Source: Diphasiastrum complanatum
Taxonomy: Eukaryota > Streptophyta > Lycopodiopsida > Lycopodiales > Lycopodiaceae
Assembly: GCA_029204225.1 (NCBI GenBank)
Contig: CM055098.1
Location: 54,632,282-54,696,281 of the forward strand
DNA: 64,000 nt
Reading direction: 5' to 3'
Part shown: positions 23,401 through 32,975 of the stretch, piece by piece
Numbering within the stretch: position 1 is the first letter of the stretch
Layout of the letters: each line of letters opens with the position of its first letter
Made by a program: the position numbers and the translations under genes
The notes under the pieces: generated by a model
What the model was told of the DNA's origin: nothing
Seen by the model: the letters and a program-made list of their open reading frames with translations, nothing else
The model's database searches: none

Positions 23401-25976
23401 AAGATTCAAAATGAGAACTACATGTTCTCTAAGACAAAAAAAAACATATATAAACAATATGTCTAGGATGGTACTCAAATATAACGAAATAAATGTGTAG
23501 ATTAAAACACTTTAGAGTCCACCAACAAAATCTTAGAACATCGAGGATGTTGAGCTTACACAGATTAAATGCTATGACATCCCTATTCACATCATCGGCA
23601 CCCAACTAGAAAAGCATTACATTCATAAAAATATGTCCACATTAGCATTCAAATATTCATAGAAAGAGCAATATATTGAGTTTCAATCAATTCTCTAAAA
23701 ATTAAGGACAGACTCAACTAAAAGCTATGGTGTTGAATAGCATTGAAAAGTATAGCGAATCAAATGAGTGACTATTTTCTAATGAGAACATAACTTATAT
23801 ATTATCACTCTAGGTCAATACATATTGCTAATAAATTGATGAACAAACTTAAGAGGGCTTGTGCAACTTTGATGTTTTTGAGAAAACTTATTGTGTGCAA
23901 AAGGAGCTTTGCATCCAAAATAGACATGATAGGTCAAGCATATCATTTTCTTGCACAAATACCAATACACGAAAGAGAAGGAGCAAGAGAATGCAAGTAA
24001 CTTAATAAGAAAATGATAATGAGATGATGTTACGCTTAATCTTGTAAGAGGGATCATAGGAACAACCTTGACTAAAGTAGTTGAGGTCGACCTTATATAC
24101 TGCATTGTAGCAGTGTAGCAATCAAGTCATTGAAAGGTCCAAACATGAAACATTTTGAAGTTTTGTAAAAAAATGTCCATTAGTTGTTATGCAACAAAAA
24201 AACATCATATTAGAGAGCATAAGACAACGCACACACTTACGACATCATTACAAATAGGTAACAGATGTCAAAGATGTCACGATGCTTAACAATATTTAAA
24301 ACCTAAAGTTTAAAGTTTCAAACATACATAATATTGCATTACAGAGAATAGAGATTGCAAATTCAGCTTACCATGCTTTATAAGCACCAAAATTCACAAA
24401 AAAAAACACTTTCAATTATCAAAGTTAACTTTCAAAAATAGAGCCTGATATGAGCAAATGCAAATAACTTGTAAAAAATCGATTTTTCCCTCAATATGAT
24501 GCTTTTGTCAACTTCAAAAAAGTCCAAACCCTCACCTACTATCCAATTTAGTCGTCAATGCAATAACATGAAAGTTCCAAGCTTGAAGCAAGAGAGAGGA
24601 GGGGCAATGGGCAGGAATGAAAAAAAATTGAGGAGATAGAAAACCAGCTTGTTGACCTTGTAGATAGCCTTTGAGCTGCTTGGGCCCCAATTGAGAGCCC
24701 AAAAACTTTTCTTTTCGATGAAAACCTTTCCTTTTCAAAAGAACCTACTTTTTCCCCAAAAAAGGGACTTTTTGGGGCCAAACAAAGTCAGGTGTTTGCC
24801 ATGTTTCAAACACATTAGCACATTTTAAATGTGTTTGGCTTAGGAGTTTGTCATTGGGTCCCATGCATGAAGAAACTACAGCACTTTTGTTTAATGCATA
24901 TCAAATAGAATAAAGATCAAAAAATCCTACAATACATTAAAAAATTCTGTTTGAGAAAAAAATACAACGCTGATGATAAGTGGATTACTATGTGTCAATA
25001 GAGTCAATATGAAGGGAATCTAGAAAATAGACTGTTTCTTACTTCACTAAAAAGCTCTTATGGGTTTGGACATCAATAATTGTCTACAGCTATGGCCATA
25101 AGGAAATAGATCAATGCGAAGGGGTGTCCATGCACAAGTAGGAACCACACAAGATGTAGATGGAACTTCTACTATATGACCTAAGAAATCTCCAGTACAT
25201 ATCAACTCTTTATTTACTGCTTTCCTCTTATCCATGTCTAATATCAAAGTTTTTAGGGCATCGACTTAATCAGTTTGAATGCAGAATTTTATCATGAAAG
25301 GTTCATGAATATTCCTGCAAGAGTTGTAAGCGTTTGAAAAGTCATTCAAACTTTTTATTATTCTGGCTGCAGCCTTGAACTAAACACATTAAAAGCCCCT
25401 TGCTGATTCCAAGTGCACCCAAAATAAGGCACTCTAACAGAACTAAAATCACTTATAAAGTGAGCTTATCTCATGTGCAGTGAAAAGCTAGAGCTCATCT
25501 ATTTATGGAAGATGTGATGGATAGGACAAGATCAGCTACAAACTAGATTCAGATCCAACTCTGTGTCAAACTTCAATTCGGCACATGGCGCAAGCATAGA
25601 TCCTACACATGACCCATTTGAACCTTGACGTATGAAACAAATAAGTACCAAAAGAAGAAATCGATATATACCTCCTATTCTAGGAAGATCTTTCTAAGAA
25701 TGGGCTCTGATGCAAGCAAAAGATAAACCTGTAATCAGCAGGACGAAGGTTTGCAACAGCTAGGGCCTCCGCGGCATCGGCGTTCCGCAGCAGATCATCC
25801 CCATCCATGAGACTACCATACTCGCTCTTCACAGACCAGGAATCAGCCGCCACAGAGCGATCATCATCAGAGAAATGGGCTGCGGGGTCCTCCGGCCTGC
25901 TGCTACCTCCCTCTGCAACTGCGGGGGTCTGGGGTTGAGCCTCTCCTTCGTTAGCGGACCACCGAATGCCCACCAT
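8347..25976 (-). CDS. AR401: METTL10/AR401-like SAM-dependent lysine methyltransferase, four 5' exons in view, 3' end off window
   Basis: Four exons join in frame (248+120+219+97 nt, 228 codons) into the N-terminal two thirds of a plant protein of the METTL10 (EEF1AKMT2, yeast Efm4) family. Family members use S-adenosylmethionine to methylate a lysine of elongation factor eEF1A; this activity is known for the animal and yeast proteins and only inferred here. Visible in order: an acidic plant-type N-terminus with DDDRSVAADSWSVKSEYGS, then LGLQSHWDSTYADELANFHE, GEIWFGEEVM, the SAM-binding motif I LDIGTGNG, and DLTGIDYSDAAV. The remaining catalytic part (an acidic loop and DKGTLDAIGLHPDG-like motif in relatives) is outside the window. 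No stop or frameshift is seen in the exons, so the gene looks live despite TE-loaded introns. Confidence 0.9.
8444..11350 (-). other. Intron 3 (2.9 kb), GT-AG
   Basis: The donor is GTGAGG and the acceptor is gtaaacAG. The only recognisable content is the decayed Gypsy LTR with primer site at 9828-10187. The rest (8444-9827 and 10188-11350) shows no domain or RNA gene that I can support. Confidence 0.85.
9828..10187 (-). mobile_element. Decayed Gypsy LTR with primer site (family R, copy 1)
   Basis: On the minus strand a 347-bp LTR-like segment starts TGTCATGTCTACG (10187) and is followed at 9840-9828 by TGGCATCAAAGCC, two changes from the tRNA-iMet primer site. The body shares the blocks cccgtaaggaggttagtagg, tccatgagg..ccccaacc and gatctag..cccaagc with the copies at 18722 and 22550-23067. 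The LTR end is not a clean CA, so its exact boundary is uncertain. Confidence 0.6.
11351..11569 (-). CDS. AR401: Methyltransferase exon 3 with SAM-binding motif I
   Basis: This 219-nt exon encodes FGEEVMEVVADWIARLC, a variable linker (about residues 150-180 of the joined protein) and NILDIGTGNGLFLHALAKQ. The glycine-rich LDIGTGNG is motif I of class I methyltransferases and binds the methionine moiety of SAM. The donor is GG|GTGAGG at 11350. The exon ends with two bases of a Gly codon completed by exon 4. Confidence 0.93.
11570..11884 (-). other. Intron 2 (315 bp), apparent GC-AG intron
   Basis: The conserved W-F-G junction fixes the splice sites. Exon 2 must end ..ata tg and exon 3 must begin g ttt gga. 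The intron then starts GCAAGC and ends ccaccAG. No GT donor nearby restores the frame. GC-AG introns form a known minor class of U2-type introns. Confidence 0.75.
11885..12004 (-). CDS. AR401: Methyltransferase exon 2
   Basis: This 120-nt exon runs from the acceptor gtgtag|ttctgac to a TG|GCAAGC donor. It encodes SDKEEQDVEPSVLGLQSHWD followed by STYADELANFHEHGDAGEI and two bases of the next Trp codon. The LGLQ..WD..YADEL..FHEHGD.GE.WFG block is a hallmark of METTL10/AR401 proteins and precedes the SAM-binding fold. Confidence 0.92.
12012..13850. other. Intron 1 segment without recognised content
   Basis: I see no exon, TE domain or RNA gene here on either strand. Short open frames (for example 12594-12935) carry no known motif. 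Parts read like eroded retroelement sequence, but no domain can be named. Confidence 0.5.
13862..14045 (+). repeat. Tandem repeat, about 35-bp unit, about four copies
   Basis: Units of the form 'cctggattgtgtcaaagcat' plus 'atgagtgctttatt' follow each other at about 13870, 13905-13970, 13981-14015 and 14016-14045. The last two complete units are nearly identical and the outer ones are diverged. No coding role is seen. Confidence 0.75.
14662..14991. mobile_element. MITE-like element with inverted terminal repeats (330 bp)
   Basis: The ends carry inverted repeats: catagttgcac (14662-14672) against gtgcaactatg (14981-14991), followed inward by agaaacgcgtttctgg (14673-14688) against its complement at 14957-14972. 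The block agaaacgcgtttct is itself a palindrome. Between them lie more aaacg/cgttt blocks and the hairpin cgattctg-attc-cagaatcg (14726-14745). There is no transposase, and I see no clear target duplication, so the superfamily is open. Confidence 0.6.
14992..17030. other. Intron 1 segment without recognised content
   Basis: Several short open frames occur, but none shows a known motif or splice-bounded conservation. Nothing further can be supported. Confidence 0.5.
17040..17300. repeat. Cluster of TTCGAA-type palindromes with a 9-bp hairpin
   Basis: Blocks such as gattcgaaccgattcg, ccggttccggttcgg, ggttcgaacc and cggttcgaac crowd this stretch. The clearest hairpin has arms accgcagtt (17273-17281) and aactgcggt (17291-17299) around a 9-nt loop. 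A related run (accgttcgaacggg) stands at about 16868-16882. It may be the remnant of a foldback element. Confidence 0.55.
17582..17606. repeat. Perfect 12-bp inverted repeat, 1-nt spacer
   Basis: caaaatagacaa and ttgtctattttg are exact complements around one base. The surrounding 17.5-18.0 kb sequence also has phrases such as 'ccataactttggcac...ttggaaagctc' (17795-17855) that recur in decayed Gypsy leaders. Confidence 0.6.
18722..18885 (+). mobile_element. Decayed Gypsy LTR fragment (family R, copy 3)
   Basis: It starts TGTTATGCCCACA and shares 'gatcttggattattatccca', 'gagattagtaggcctac', 'ggggttggggccctcatgg' and 'aatggttggaggcc' with copies 1 and 2 in the opposite orientation. Homology fades after about 18885, shortly before the solo Copia LTR. 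Confidence 0.65.
18986..19510 (-). mobile_element. Solo LTR of the Copia-A family, with 5-bp target duplication
   Basis: This 525-bp segment is the reverse complement of the Copia-A LTR, TGT...ACA ends included, with four 23-bp units. It is bounded by the direct repeat gaatc at 18981-18985 and 19511-19515, which is a 5-bp target-site duplication. The interior is lost, as expected from recombination between the two LTRs of one insertion. On the minus strand it reads in the same direction as the methyltransferase gene. Confidence 0.95.
19516..21240. other. Intron 1 segment without recognised content
   Basis: AT-rich DNA with short open frames and no identifiable domain, repeat array or RNA gene. 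Confidence 0.5.
21249..21526 (+). repeat. Two-copy tandem duplication
   Basis: 'gacttgcaataacttttt' (21249) and 'gacttgccataactttta' (21433) begin the two copies. The stretch cttaccactaagaagttatg to ataaaatcccca at 21358-21423 is repeated with few changes at 21459-21526. The wording (ataactttt...ttggaaagcgc) resembles leaders of decayed Gypsy elements. Confidence 0.75.
21541..22540. other. Intron 1 segment without recognised content
   Basis: No coding or repeat feature can be supported on either strand. The duplicated phrase 'taccaccaaaccatgctttta' occurs here (about 21580) and again at about 23350, which hints at a shared eroded repeat. Confidence 0.45.
22550..23067 (-). mobile_element. Decayed Gypsy LTR (family R, copy 2)
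   Basis: On the minus strand it starts TGCCATGCCC right after a purine run (ggagagggaagaa, about 23068-23080) and carries the family blocks cccgtaaggaggttagtagg, ggggttggggccctcatgg, aatggttggaggcc and gatctaggtttggttgggta. The left boundary near 22550 is an estimate. It is the 3' LTR of the element whose integrase tail follows at 23125-23298. Confidence 0.65.
23125..23298 (-). pseudogene. Gypsy integrase C-terminal tail
   Basis: The frame reads YYTLLNEVGSLAYQLNLPKG and then HVSQLKRSL, the conserved end of Ty3/Gypsy integrases (VG.VAY.L.LP...HPVFHVSQLK) with HPVF lost. It stands just upstream of the polypurine run and LTR copy 2, in the right order and orientation for a 3' end. The rest of pol is absent. 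Confidence 0.75.
23360..24670. other. Intron 1 segment without recognised content
   Basis: I see nothing here beyond AT-rich DNA and chance open frames. Confidence 0.5.
24678..24837. repeat. Imperfect inverted repeats and a 10-bp hairpin
   Basis: ttgggccccaa (24678-24690 area) faces ttggggccaaa (24772-24783) across a pyrimidine-rich spacer, suggesting a small foldback. Immediately downstream caaacacatt (24807-24816) pairs exactly with aatgtgtttg (24828-24837). No target duplication was found. Confidence 0.4.
24838..25728 (-). other. Start-proximal part of intron 1
   Basis: This runs from exon 1 inward. No regulatory motif or exon can be supported. Confidence 0.45.
25729..25976 (-). CDS. AR401: Methyltransferase exon 1 (start codon)
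   Basis: The ATG at 25976-25974 (MVGIRWSANEGE) is preferred over one 42 bp upstream because plant relatives begin with a similar M-x-G-I-R. The exon encodes a low-complexity acidic segment, the conserved block DDDRSVAADSWSVKSEYGS and an alanine-rich stretch ending at PADY. The splice donor is AG|GTTTAT at 25728. It ends with two bases (AG) of a split codon that exon 2 completes as serine. Base composition is clearly GC-richer than the flanks, as expected for a first exon. Confidence 0.9.
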
Positions 25977-26250
25977 TTCCAGCAGCGAAAGGGTCCTCCT
26001 CCTCTGATCGCAGCGCACCAGTTCTCGTTTTCTCGATCAACCAACTACCAGAAAATATGTCTTTGCAGATTTACTCGCAAAAGAATGAGCTCTCTCGCAA
26101 ACCTCTGGTGACATAGGTCGATGCGAGCGTTTTGCCTTCTCTCTACAACTACTTCCTTTGCATCTAAAGTGGGACTCCGGCCACATGAAGTTGAGGGACT
26201 CGCCTCACAAAACCCCACCTTAGGTTTGGGTGAGCTTCCTTGGCATTGTG
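25977..26250 (-). promoter_or_regulatory. Presumed 5' UTR and promoter side of the methyltransferase gene
   Basis: The bases directly upstream of the start codon are comparatively GC-rich and contain CT-rich runs (on the minus strand near 26000-26040), as plant 5' UTRs often do. I cannot place a TATA box or a transcription start with confidence. No upstream exon is required by the family alignment. Confidence 0.4.
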
Positions 26251-26254
26251 TCAT

Positions 26255-28465
26255 GAGACCTTTGGGATATGGTGTGCTTGGCGTCTTTGTACTCTCAAAA
26301 GCTTACATCAGGTGTGGTCTAACGGTGGGGTCTAGGCTCTCAAGTATGCACAATTGGGAATACACTCATCCCCTTAGGCTATCACATAACTTGAAGGGGG
26401 GTTTGGGTGTTTTCTAGGTTATTCTTTTAAGAGATGCAAGGAAAAAAAAAGGTAGTGTGTGGCTAGGGTTCATGTTTTGCATTCTTTTTTGGTTTGATTC
26501 AAATCAAATATAGAACCTAGAAGTGAAGACTCAAGCATCCTAACAATAAGCATTGCGATCATTTCAAGCAACTATGCAAACCTTTATCAATAAAGGTCAA
26601 AAACCAAGCAATAGCTCGCACATGGAAGATCCGACTTATGCCTCTCCGATCTTATTGCAAATGATGTTATTTTACACTACTTGTGTGGTCACTGAGTCTC
26701 TACCTAAAACTTGCGAGTAAGGAAGGGCATATGAATCAAAAACTATGAATTATCCTTGATTAGAGCTCTTATAATAGTCATAACTAAATTTAGCCATCCA
26801 ACTAATGAGAACTTACATACATTAAACTACTTGCCTTAAAATTAATGACGTTGGATTGACTTATTGAAACTACACATCTTGGTATATATTTTGGCTGATT
26901 GGAGTTATATATTCATGGCATCAAAACATGATCTTAGCGATGTCTAATGTCATAAACTCTGATAAATACTTTTACCTAATATTCCAAACCCCCTTTCCTT
27001 GAGAGTGCATGTGTATTCCAATATAAGTCATTTATTTTGTAAATACTCCAAGGACTAAAGCTCAAAACCATATGTAATCACAATGGCTAGTACTAGTGCA
27101 TGACAAATGTAAAATGACAATTATGGTCAAGAACAAACGTCAGCTAGCAATCTGTAGAGACAAAGCCCTTAGCCATATCACGTACATACTACAAAAATAG
27201 TAAAGTTTTCAAACCAAGAAAAAAACCAATCACTTTTCTCAAGTGTGTATCATATCATGGGAGTGTATAAAATGTCTCCAAAATAAACTAACTAACAAAG
27301 ATAGACCAAGTAAAAACATATACATATCGAAGCTAACAAGCTTAAGAAGTAAATTCATGAGCATCGAAGTGAAAGTAATTGTCAATAATGCAGCACATCT
27401 ATGTGACCATTATTCTCCCCTTTGCTTAAACCCTTATTCCAAAACACTTCACATTTTTACATCCTTTTGCCCAATATCCATGTCCTTAATTTGATAATTT
27501 TGAAGAAGATGGTAGACGTGAAGCTAATGTACATGTGGAAGTAGATGCAAACTCACAATCATTCATAACTAAATCTTTAGAAGTAGACACTGGATCGTGG
27601 ATATTACAATTACTAAAGCATCAACCTTGCCTTCCTTGATTGTGCATCCTCGACTATGAAATTAGAGTGGCATTCCTTGATCAACAATTTTACCAAGCAA
27701 TTTCAAATAATTCTAAGCACATACAAGACATCTTTAGTGATTTCCTTCTAATTTGATTAAGTTGCACCTTCACATCACCTGGATGAAATTATTTCCCAAG
27801 TAGATTTTATGATCTACACATTTTTCTTAATATTTCAAAACCAATCACATCTTAGACACATGGTGATAATTGTAGTAAAAACACGTTTACTTCACACTAT
27901 CATCGTCAAATTCATCTCCTCTCACAAATATGACCACCAAACCACAAAAGTAGCAACTATTATCCTTCTTACCATCTTGTCCAACATTTCTTTGTTTTTT
28001 TTATGCTTGCTATTAGAGCATGCTTCATTTCAAGATTCTAGTTTCTTTATGCAACAACAAACCACAAAGCTCTTCAAGACTATGCTACCTTTCAATAACT
28101 AATATACTAATGACAAAATTATGTTAGTGCTTAGATAAGCTAATCAATACAACAAAAACAATATCAAATAAGAATTGGATTCACCAACAACTACTAACTG
28201 ATCTCTAATGTCCTAGAACAAAGTCAACTACGTTGGAATTGATATCATAGGGCTCATACAAGTATGAAGCTTGTTTGTAAGGTAGAGAATTTTAGATACA
28301 TTTGTCATTTCTATAGTCAATACATCTCAATCTAATATGTAATTTTGGCTTATTTGATATGTGGTATCACATTGTTTGTGACAAACATAATGATGCACAT
28401 ACATTTTTGCTTTTCCTATCAAACACCTTTGTTTCTATGTCCCTCGTTGGCCTTGACTTGTCATC
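26255..28465. other. Intergenic stretch without recognised content
   Basis: AT-rich. Short open frames on both strands have no known motif. I see no RNA gene or clear TE domain. Confidence 0.5.
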
Positions 28466-28469
28466 TATC

Positions 28470-28860
28470 ACAATCTTTCATATGTCTTTGTCCACTTGGA
28501 TATTTTGCATCATGTATTTTCAAATACAATAAAAGTTCTCGTCCAACTTTGAATGTTGTGGTTTGGTAAAGTTCATGTTAAAGTTCTCTGTGTTGGAGCT
28601 CTATTTCCTATTCCGCACCTAATCTATTCGAGAGCCCTCCAAGAATATCTTGAGTCTCGTATAGATTAGATAGGAGGTCCACTGCTTCCTTGGAGGACTT
28701 GCATGTGGTAACATGAGATATCTGGGAACCGTCCAAATTCAACGTGATCGATGCTAGGGCCTTCTGATCTTTTATCTTCCAGGCCTTTGCTAGCGGAAGA
28801 TCAGTGTCATATGGTTTTGGGTCAGACCCATCTACAACATCCACAAGCTACATCCTAATA
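28470..28860 (-). pseudogene. Copia gag fragment
   Basis: On the minus strand DVVDGSDPKPYD, KDQKALASITLNL and HVTTCKSSKEAVDLLSNLYE are the typical Copia gag (UBN2-like) pattern. Downstream in another frame a worn zinc knuckle (CKYPSGQRHMKDC, second cysteine lost) appears near 28495. No protease follows. The start is eroded. Confidence 0.8.
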
Positions 28861-29459
28861 GACTGAGTGAATGGATTTAGATAAAAAAATATTCTTGAGG
28901 AAGGGATAAAATACAACATCAATTACATGCTAGCCCCAATTTCTAATTTTCACTTGGTGCTGATGACGCAACGAAAGAACAACCTCTCACTTTTCCAAAA
29001 GGACATCATAATCTTTGTTTAGAAATTTCTTTTACATATCTAGACCTCTGTAAAAATTATCCTCAATCATGTAATTAAGATCATATAAAATTACACCAAA
29101 TCTCCTTTCACTAGCCATAATGAAAACACTACCATCACCATAAAGGAATAGATGCTATGATTTTCATCCAAAATGAAGTAGAACATGTGAAGATGAGTGT
29201 CAAGCCTGATCCTTGCTGCCTCTATGATTCCATTCCAACACAATCTAGATCACCCTTGCAAGAATCCCTCTTAATGATTGCATCACAAAAGGTAGAAGAA
29301 GTCTCTTCTTTACTGTCTTGTCTATCTTTCTCATCAAGCCCCTCAATTTTGTTCAACATAAAATCACTTGAACTACCCTCTTTATTGAAACATATGACAT
29401 TACTTGTATGCATCCATTGTTCCTTTTTCATAACATCTTCAATATAAGTAGGCTAATCA

Positions 29460-30060
29460 AAAAATGTGAAAAAAATGAAGTTTGTATCTTTCACAACTTG
29501 CTTACCCTTCTCATCATATGTGAGTCTTGATGGTTTCCTCTTTTGCCTTGGGGCCATTCTCTGATTTTGACTTGAAGAAGCATCTCCATCATCTTCTTCT
29601 TTGGAACCATCATCCCCATCAAAAATTTTAGAATCAACATCACCATCAACAAGCCTAGGAACATTATCCTCATCAAAGATTACATCCCTACTTATGAGAA
29701 CTTTCTTTGGGAAGGAATGTAGATCCTATAAGCTTTACTTACATCACAATAGAGAGCCGACAGATATCCTCTTCTTGAATTTGGAATCTTCCTTAGTCCT
29801 ATAATAAAAAATTATGTTGAATAGCATGTACATCCAAACATCTTCAAGAATTTAACATTGGGCCTCTTACAAAAAATACACCTCATAAGGTGTATTACCA
29901 TCCAATGGTTCACTTGGCAACCTATTGCAAAGAAAGTTAGCACAATTCAAAGCTTTTCCACAAAAAAAATTAGGAATATTTTCATTCAGCCTCATTCTCT
30001 TTCCACTCCATTTTGTTGTGGAGTTATTGGACTTGAAAGCTCTCTCTCGATTCCACATGC
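29460..30060 (-). pseudogene. Copia integrase C-terminus and integrase-RT linker fragment
   Basis: On the minus strand NANFLCNRLPSEPLDGNTPY (about 29870-29950) is the conserved Copia integrase end. RDVIFDEDNVPRL and an acidic linker ending in RKPSRLTYDEKGK follow toward 29460 in another frame, so frameshifts are present. The fragment lies 5' of the gag fragment in transcription direction, so the two belong to different insertions or a rearranged one. Confidence 0.75.
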
Positions 30061-31500
30061 TTCATAATATTTTTTTGACTAATAAAACTACTATAACACT
30101 CAGTACCATGTTCCTAGATATGTTAAGTGACTCATAAGTGACTTTTTTCACAAAGGACATGCACATTACTACTTAACTTCCATACATCCAATTAGAACAT
30201 TTCACAAATTTTGGAGATTTTGAGCTAAAAATTGTCAAAACTTTCGACTATCATAACTTTGGCTACACAGGACGAAATTGGCCACTGTGGAGCATAGTAT
30301 AGAGGGAGAGTGGGTTAGCAAGGTGCTTGCCATGTCATGCTACCACCTAAGCTTTACACATGAGAGCTATTAAGGCCAGAGGATAATGTAGGAGGGCACA
30401 CTTTTTTAAGAAAGAAAATTCAAAAACCATATCTTAGCTTCACATGCCATCAAATAGAGGTTACAAGCAATCTCCTAAGGTTCATTAGAGAGTATAAGAA
30501 GCTTCTATCAAGTCCATCAAAGATCAGTAGGCTCAGATCCATTAAAAAATGGATTTTAGGAGAGGACCTACCAGCATAACTTAGGTGAAATGTTGCCTAA
30601 GCCCAATTGGATGCATGAGGGCTTGAATCATGGGTAATTTCACCTACCTTGTAGACTATATATAGGTTCAAAGATTTTAGGTATTATATAAAGAGTTATT
30701 CATGCCCAAAAATCATCAAAAATACATTAATTTTTGAGGTTTTGGGACCTTGAACATTGACCATTGCCTACCAAACTTATTACAACCTCTAACCCTATTG
30801 CACCTCTAAGAATGTGCATACAAATTTTCATGCAAAGATATTGAGTCAAACCCTCAAAAAAAAATGAGAAAACCATGTTTTTTGACCAATATTTGACTTT
30901 TTCAGCATGTTTTGATGGATCAAAACTACATGCAAGTGCAATTAGACCCTAACTACTATAATTAACCAGCATGCAAGTGCCAAATATGTTGATTATGCTC
31001 GATATCTATGATATAAATTGAACATGCAACACATTAAAATCAAAATCTTAGACTACCATTAGAATGCCATTCAATAGCTAAATTTTCATTATAATACTCA
31101 CCCATAGCATCCAAAACTAGCTACTCCAACAATCTCCACAACAAATGCAAAGATAACAACAAAATCAAGATAGAAATTTCATACAAGTCCATAACCATAA
31201 TGAACTATTCAGCCTCCATCTCCACAAATTTTTGCCTATTTATAGGCATGAGAGATGGCTCTCTCTTCTCTCGCTAGAGTCATATAGCCTAAAATAACAA
31301 CTACGCACCCTACACTACCAATTTTGGTTCATATCCCCAAATTAGCTTAAGTGAAAGTTATTTTGTGGGACTTACCTCTTCTAAGACTTGTCTAAAAATA
31401 ATAAATAATATTATTGTAATATTCTACAAAGTTTGATATACAATATGTACAAGTTTGGCCTCCATTTGACCAAAAATAAACAAGCAAACTAGTTGATAAT
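30061..31500. other. Intergenic stretch, likely eroded retroelement leader
   Basis: No domain is readable. The phrase 'actatcataactttggctac' at about 30238 resembles wording in Gypsy leaders and at 17795 and 21249. Nothing else can be supported. Confidence 0.45.
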
Positions 31501-31508
31501 TTCTCACT

Positions 31509-31527
31509 ACACACACACACACACACA
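31509..31527 (+). repeat. (AC)9 microsatellite
   Basis: A perfect dinucleotide run. Confidence 0.9.
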
Positions 31528-31530
31528 TAA

Positions 31531-31790
31531 TCAACTAGATTTTTCTAATTTTTAATTAACAACCTTCAAAACACTTTAGACAGTTTGTGCATTGTTTTGC
31601 AAACCGAATAGTTTAATCACTTAGGTGTAGTGTGGTAGTATAGCATACTTGGGTTGGCATAGAGACGAGTGATCAATTAGATTCTCTAACTTTTGAGCAA
31701 CAAGCTTATATAGTTTGTGCATTGTTTTGCAAAACCGAATAGTTTAATCATCTAGGTGTGTTATGGTAGTATAACATGCTTGGGTTGGCC
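31531..31790 (+). repeat. Two-copy tandem duplication, about 130-140 bp period
   Basis: Copy one (31531-31659) and copy two (31672-31790) share 'agtttgtgcattgttttgca', 'ccgaatagtttaatca' and 'cttgggttggc' with about 80 percent similarity and small indels. Confidence 0.8.
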
Positions 31791-31799
31791 TTGTCCATG

Positions 31800-32660
31800 C
31801 AAGGGCACATACAAGAAAAAGAGCCAATAGTCTAGTGAAAAAGGTTGATATGATAACAAAATTAGGTGGGGCCATGCTTGTGCATACATGCACACATTCC
31901 ATTAGAGTCGGACACATGCATTCAATGTATAACTGTTAATAACGTCATTTCCCTTGCCCATACATTGTGTGCTCCATAATAACAACTAGGTAACCACATA
32001 TGGTGGGGTCATTTGGATTGTTGCAATCTCTTATTTTATTTTCTTGAGTCTTCTAGTTCAATCTAGTGTAATGTATGACTAGGCACTTGTTTTTGTTTTA
32101 TTATAGTAAAGGGGGAGGAAGAGGGGTCCAACAATATTTGATCTCGAATTAATTTTTTTTTAAAAGAACTTGATTTTTTTGGTCAACATAATATTTGATT
32201 GATTTTTTTTTTAATGCTTTTAAATTTTTTGAAGTTTGTTAGATTTTTGTGTTTATATTTTCAAGTCAGCAAGAGAATTTTGTAACTAAAAAATTTGAAA
32301 TAAATTAGTTTAAAAAATTGAATACAAATCATAATCCCTATGACAAAGTGATTGCAAATTTATATATCATAGATAATTTGATTTAAACATAACTTTATAT
32401 AATTTAATGGAAGAGGTGCAAATTTTTTTGGACTTGATTTTTTTTCAAATTCCCATAAATATATATTAAAAAAAATTACTTCAAAAAGGCTGAAATTCCA
32501 TAAAACTTAATTTTGCAAAAAAAAATCATTAAGAAAAACTTGTTGAAACTCCCTTGTCATATAAGGATAATAATACTGTATTCATTGTCAAAAACAAAAT
32601 CCACAAAGGAGCTTTTATTAATTTCAAACAAAAGCAAGGGCCTAGCCACACGCCATTCTA
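31800..32660. other. AT-rich stretch without recognised content
   Basis: Runs of T and A dominate (32150-32500). No gene, RNA or TE domain can be supported. Confidence 0.5.
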
Positions 32661-32670
32661 TTTTTAAGAT

Positions 32671-32975
32671 CAAAGACTCAAGAGAATTGTTAAAATTTTA
32701 TTTTAAATTGTGTATTGGGATATATGATGTTAGACGTTATTAAGGTCATGATGAATTTAACTCTAGTAAGGCTAGTCCAACATACGCAAATCTAGTCAAG
32801 TCCAATCAAAATTATTTTTTTTTTTTTTGTAAATTGAGTTCAAAGAATTAAGAGGTGTTGGAATTTTATATTAAGTTCTCTATTGGGATCTATGGAGTTA
32901 GACAATATCAAGGTCACGATTGATTCAACTCTAACTAGGTTAGCTTAAACTATGCAAATCTAGTCAAGTCAATAT
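32671..32975 (+). repeat. Two-copy tandem duplication, 170-bp period
   Basis: caaagactcaagagaattgt (32671) and caaagaattaagaggtgttg (32841) begin two copies that both continue through 'tattgggat.tatg..gttagac', 'tcaaggtcacgat' or its variant, and 'gcaaatctagtcaagtc'. The spacer has a T run of about 18. Confidence 0.8.

Larger units (their letters stand above)
12005..25728 (-). other. Intron 1 (13.7 kb), GT-AG
   Basis: The donor GTTTAT follows exon 1 and the acceptor gtgtAG precedes exon 2. The joined reading PADY-S-SDKEE is continuous and matches the plant family. The intron contains a solo Copia LTR, two decayed Gypsy LTR copies, an integrase tail, a MITE-like element and tandem repeats, listed separately. 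I found no other conserved exon inside it. Confidence 0.85.
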
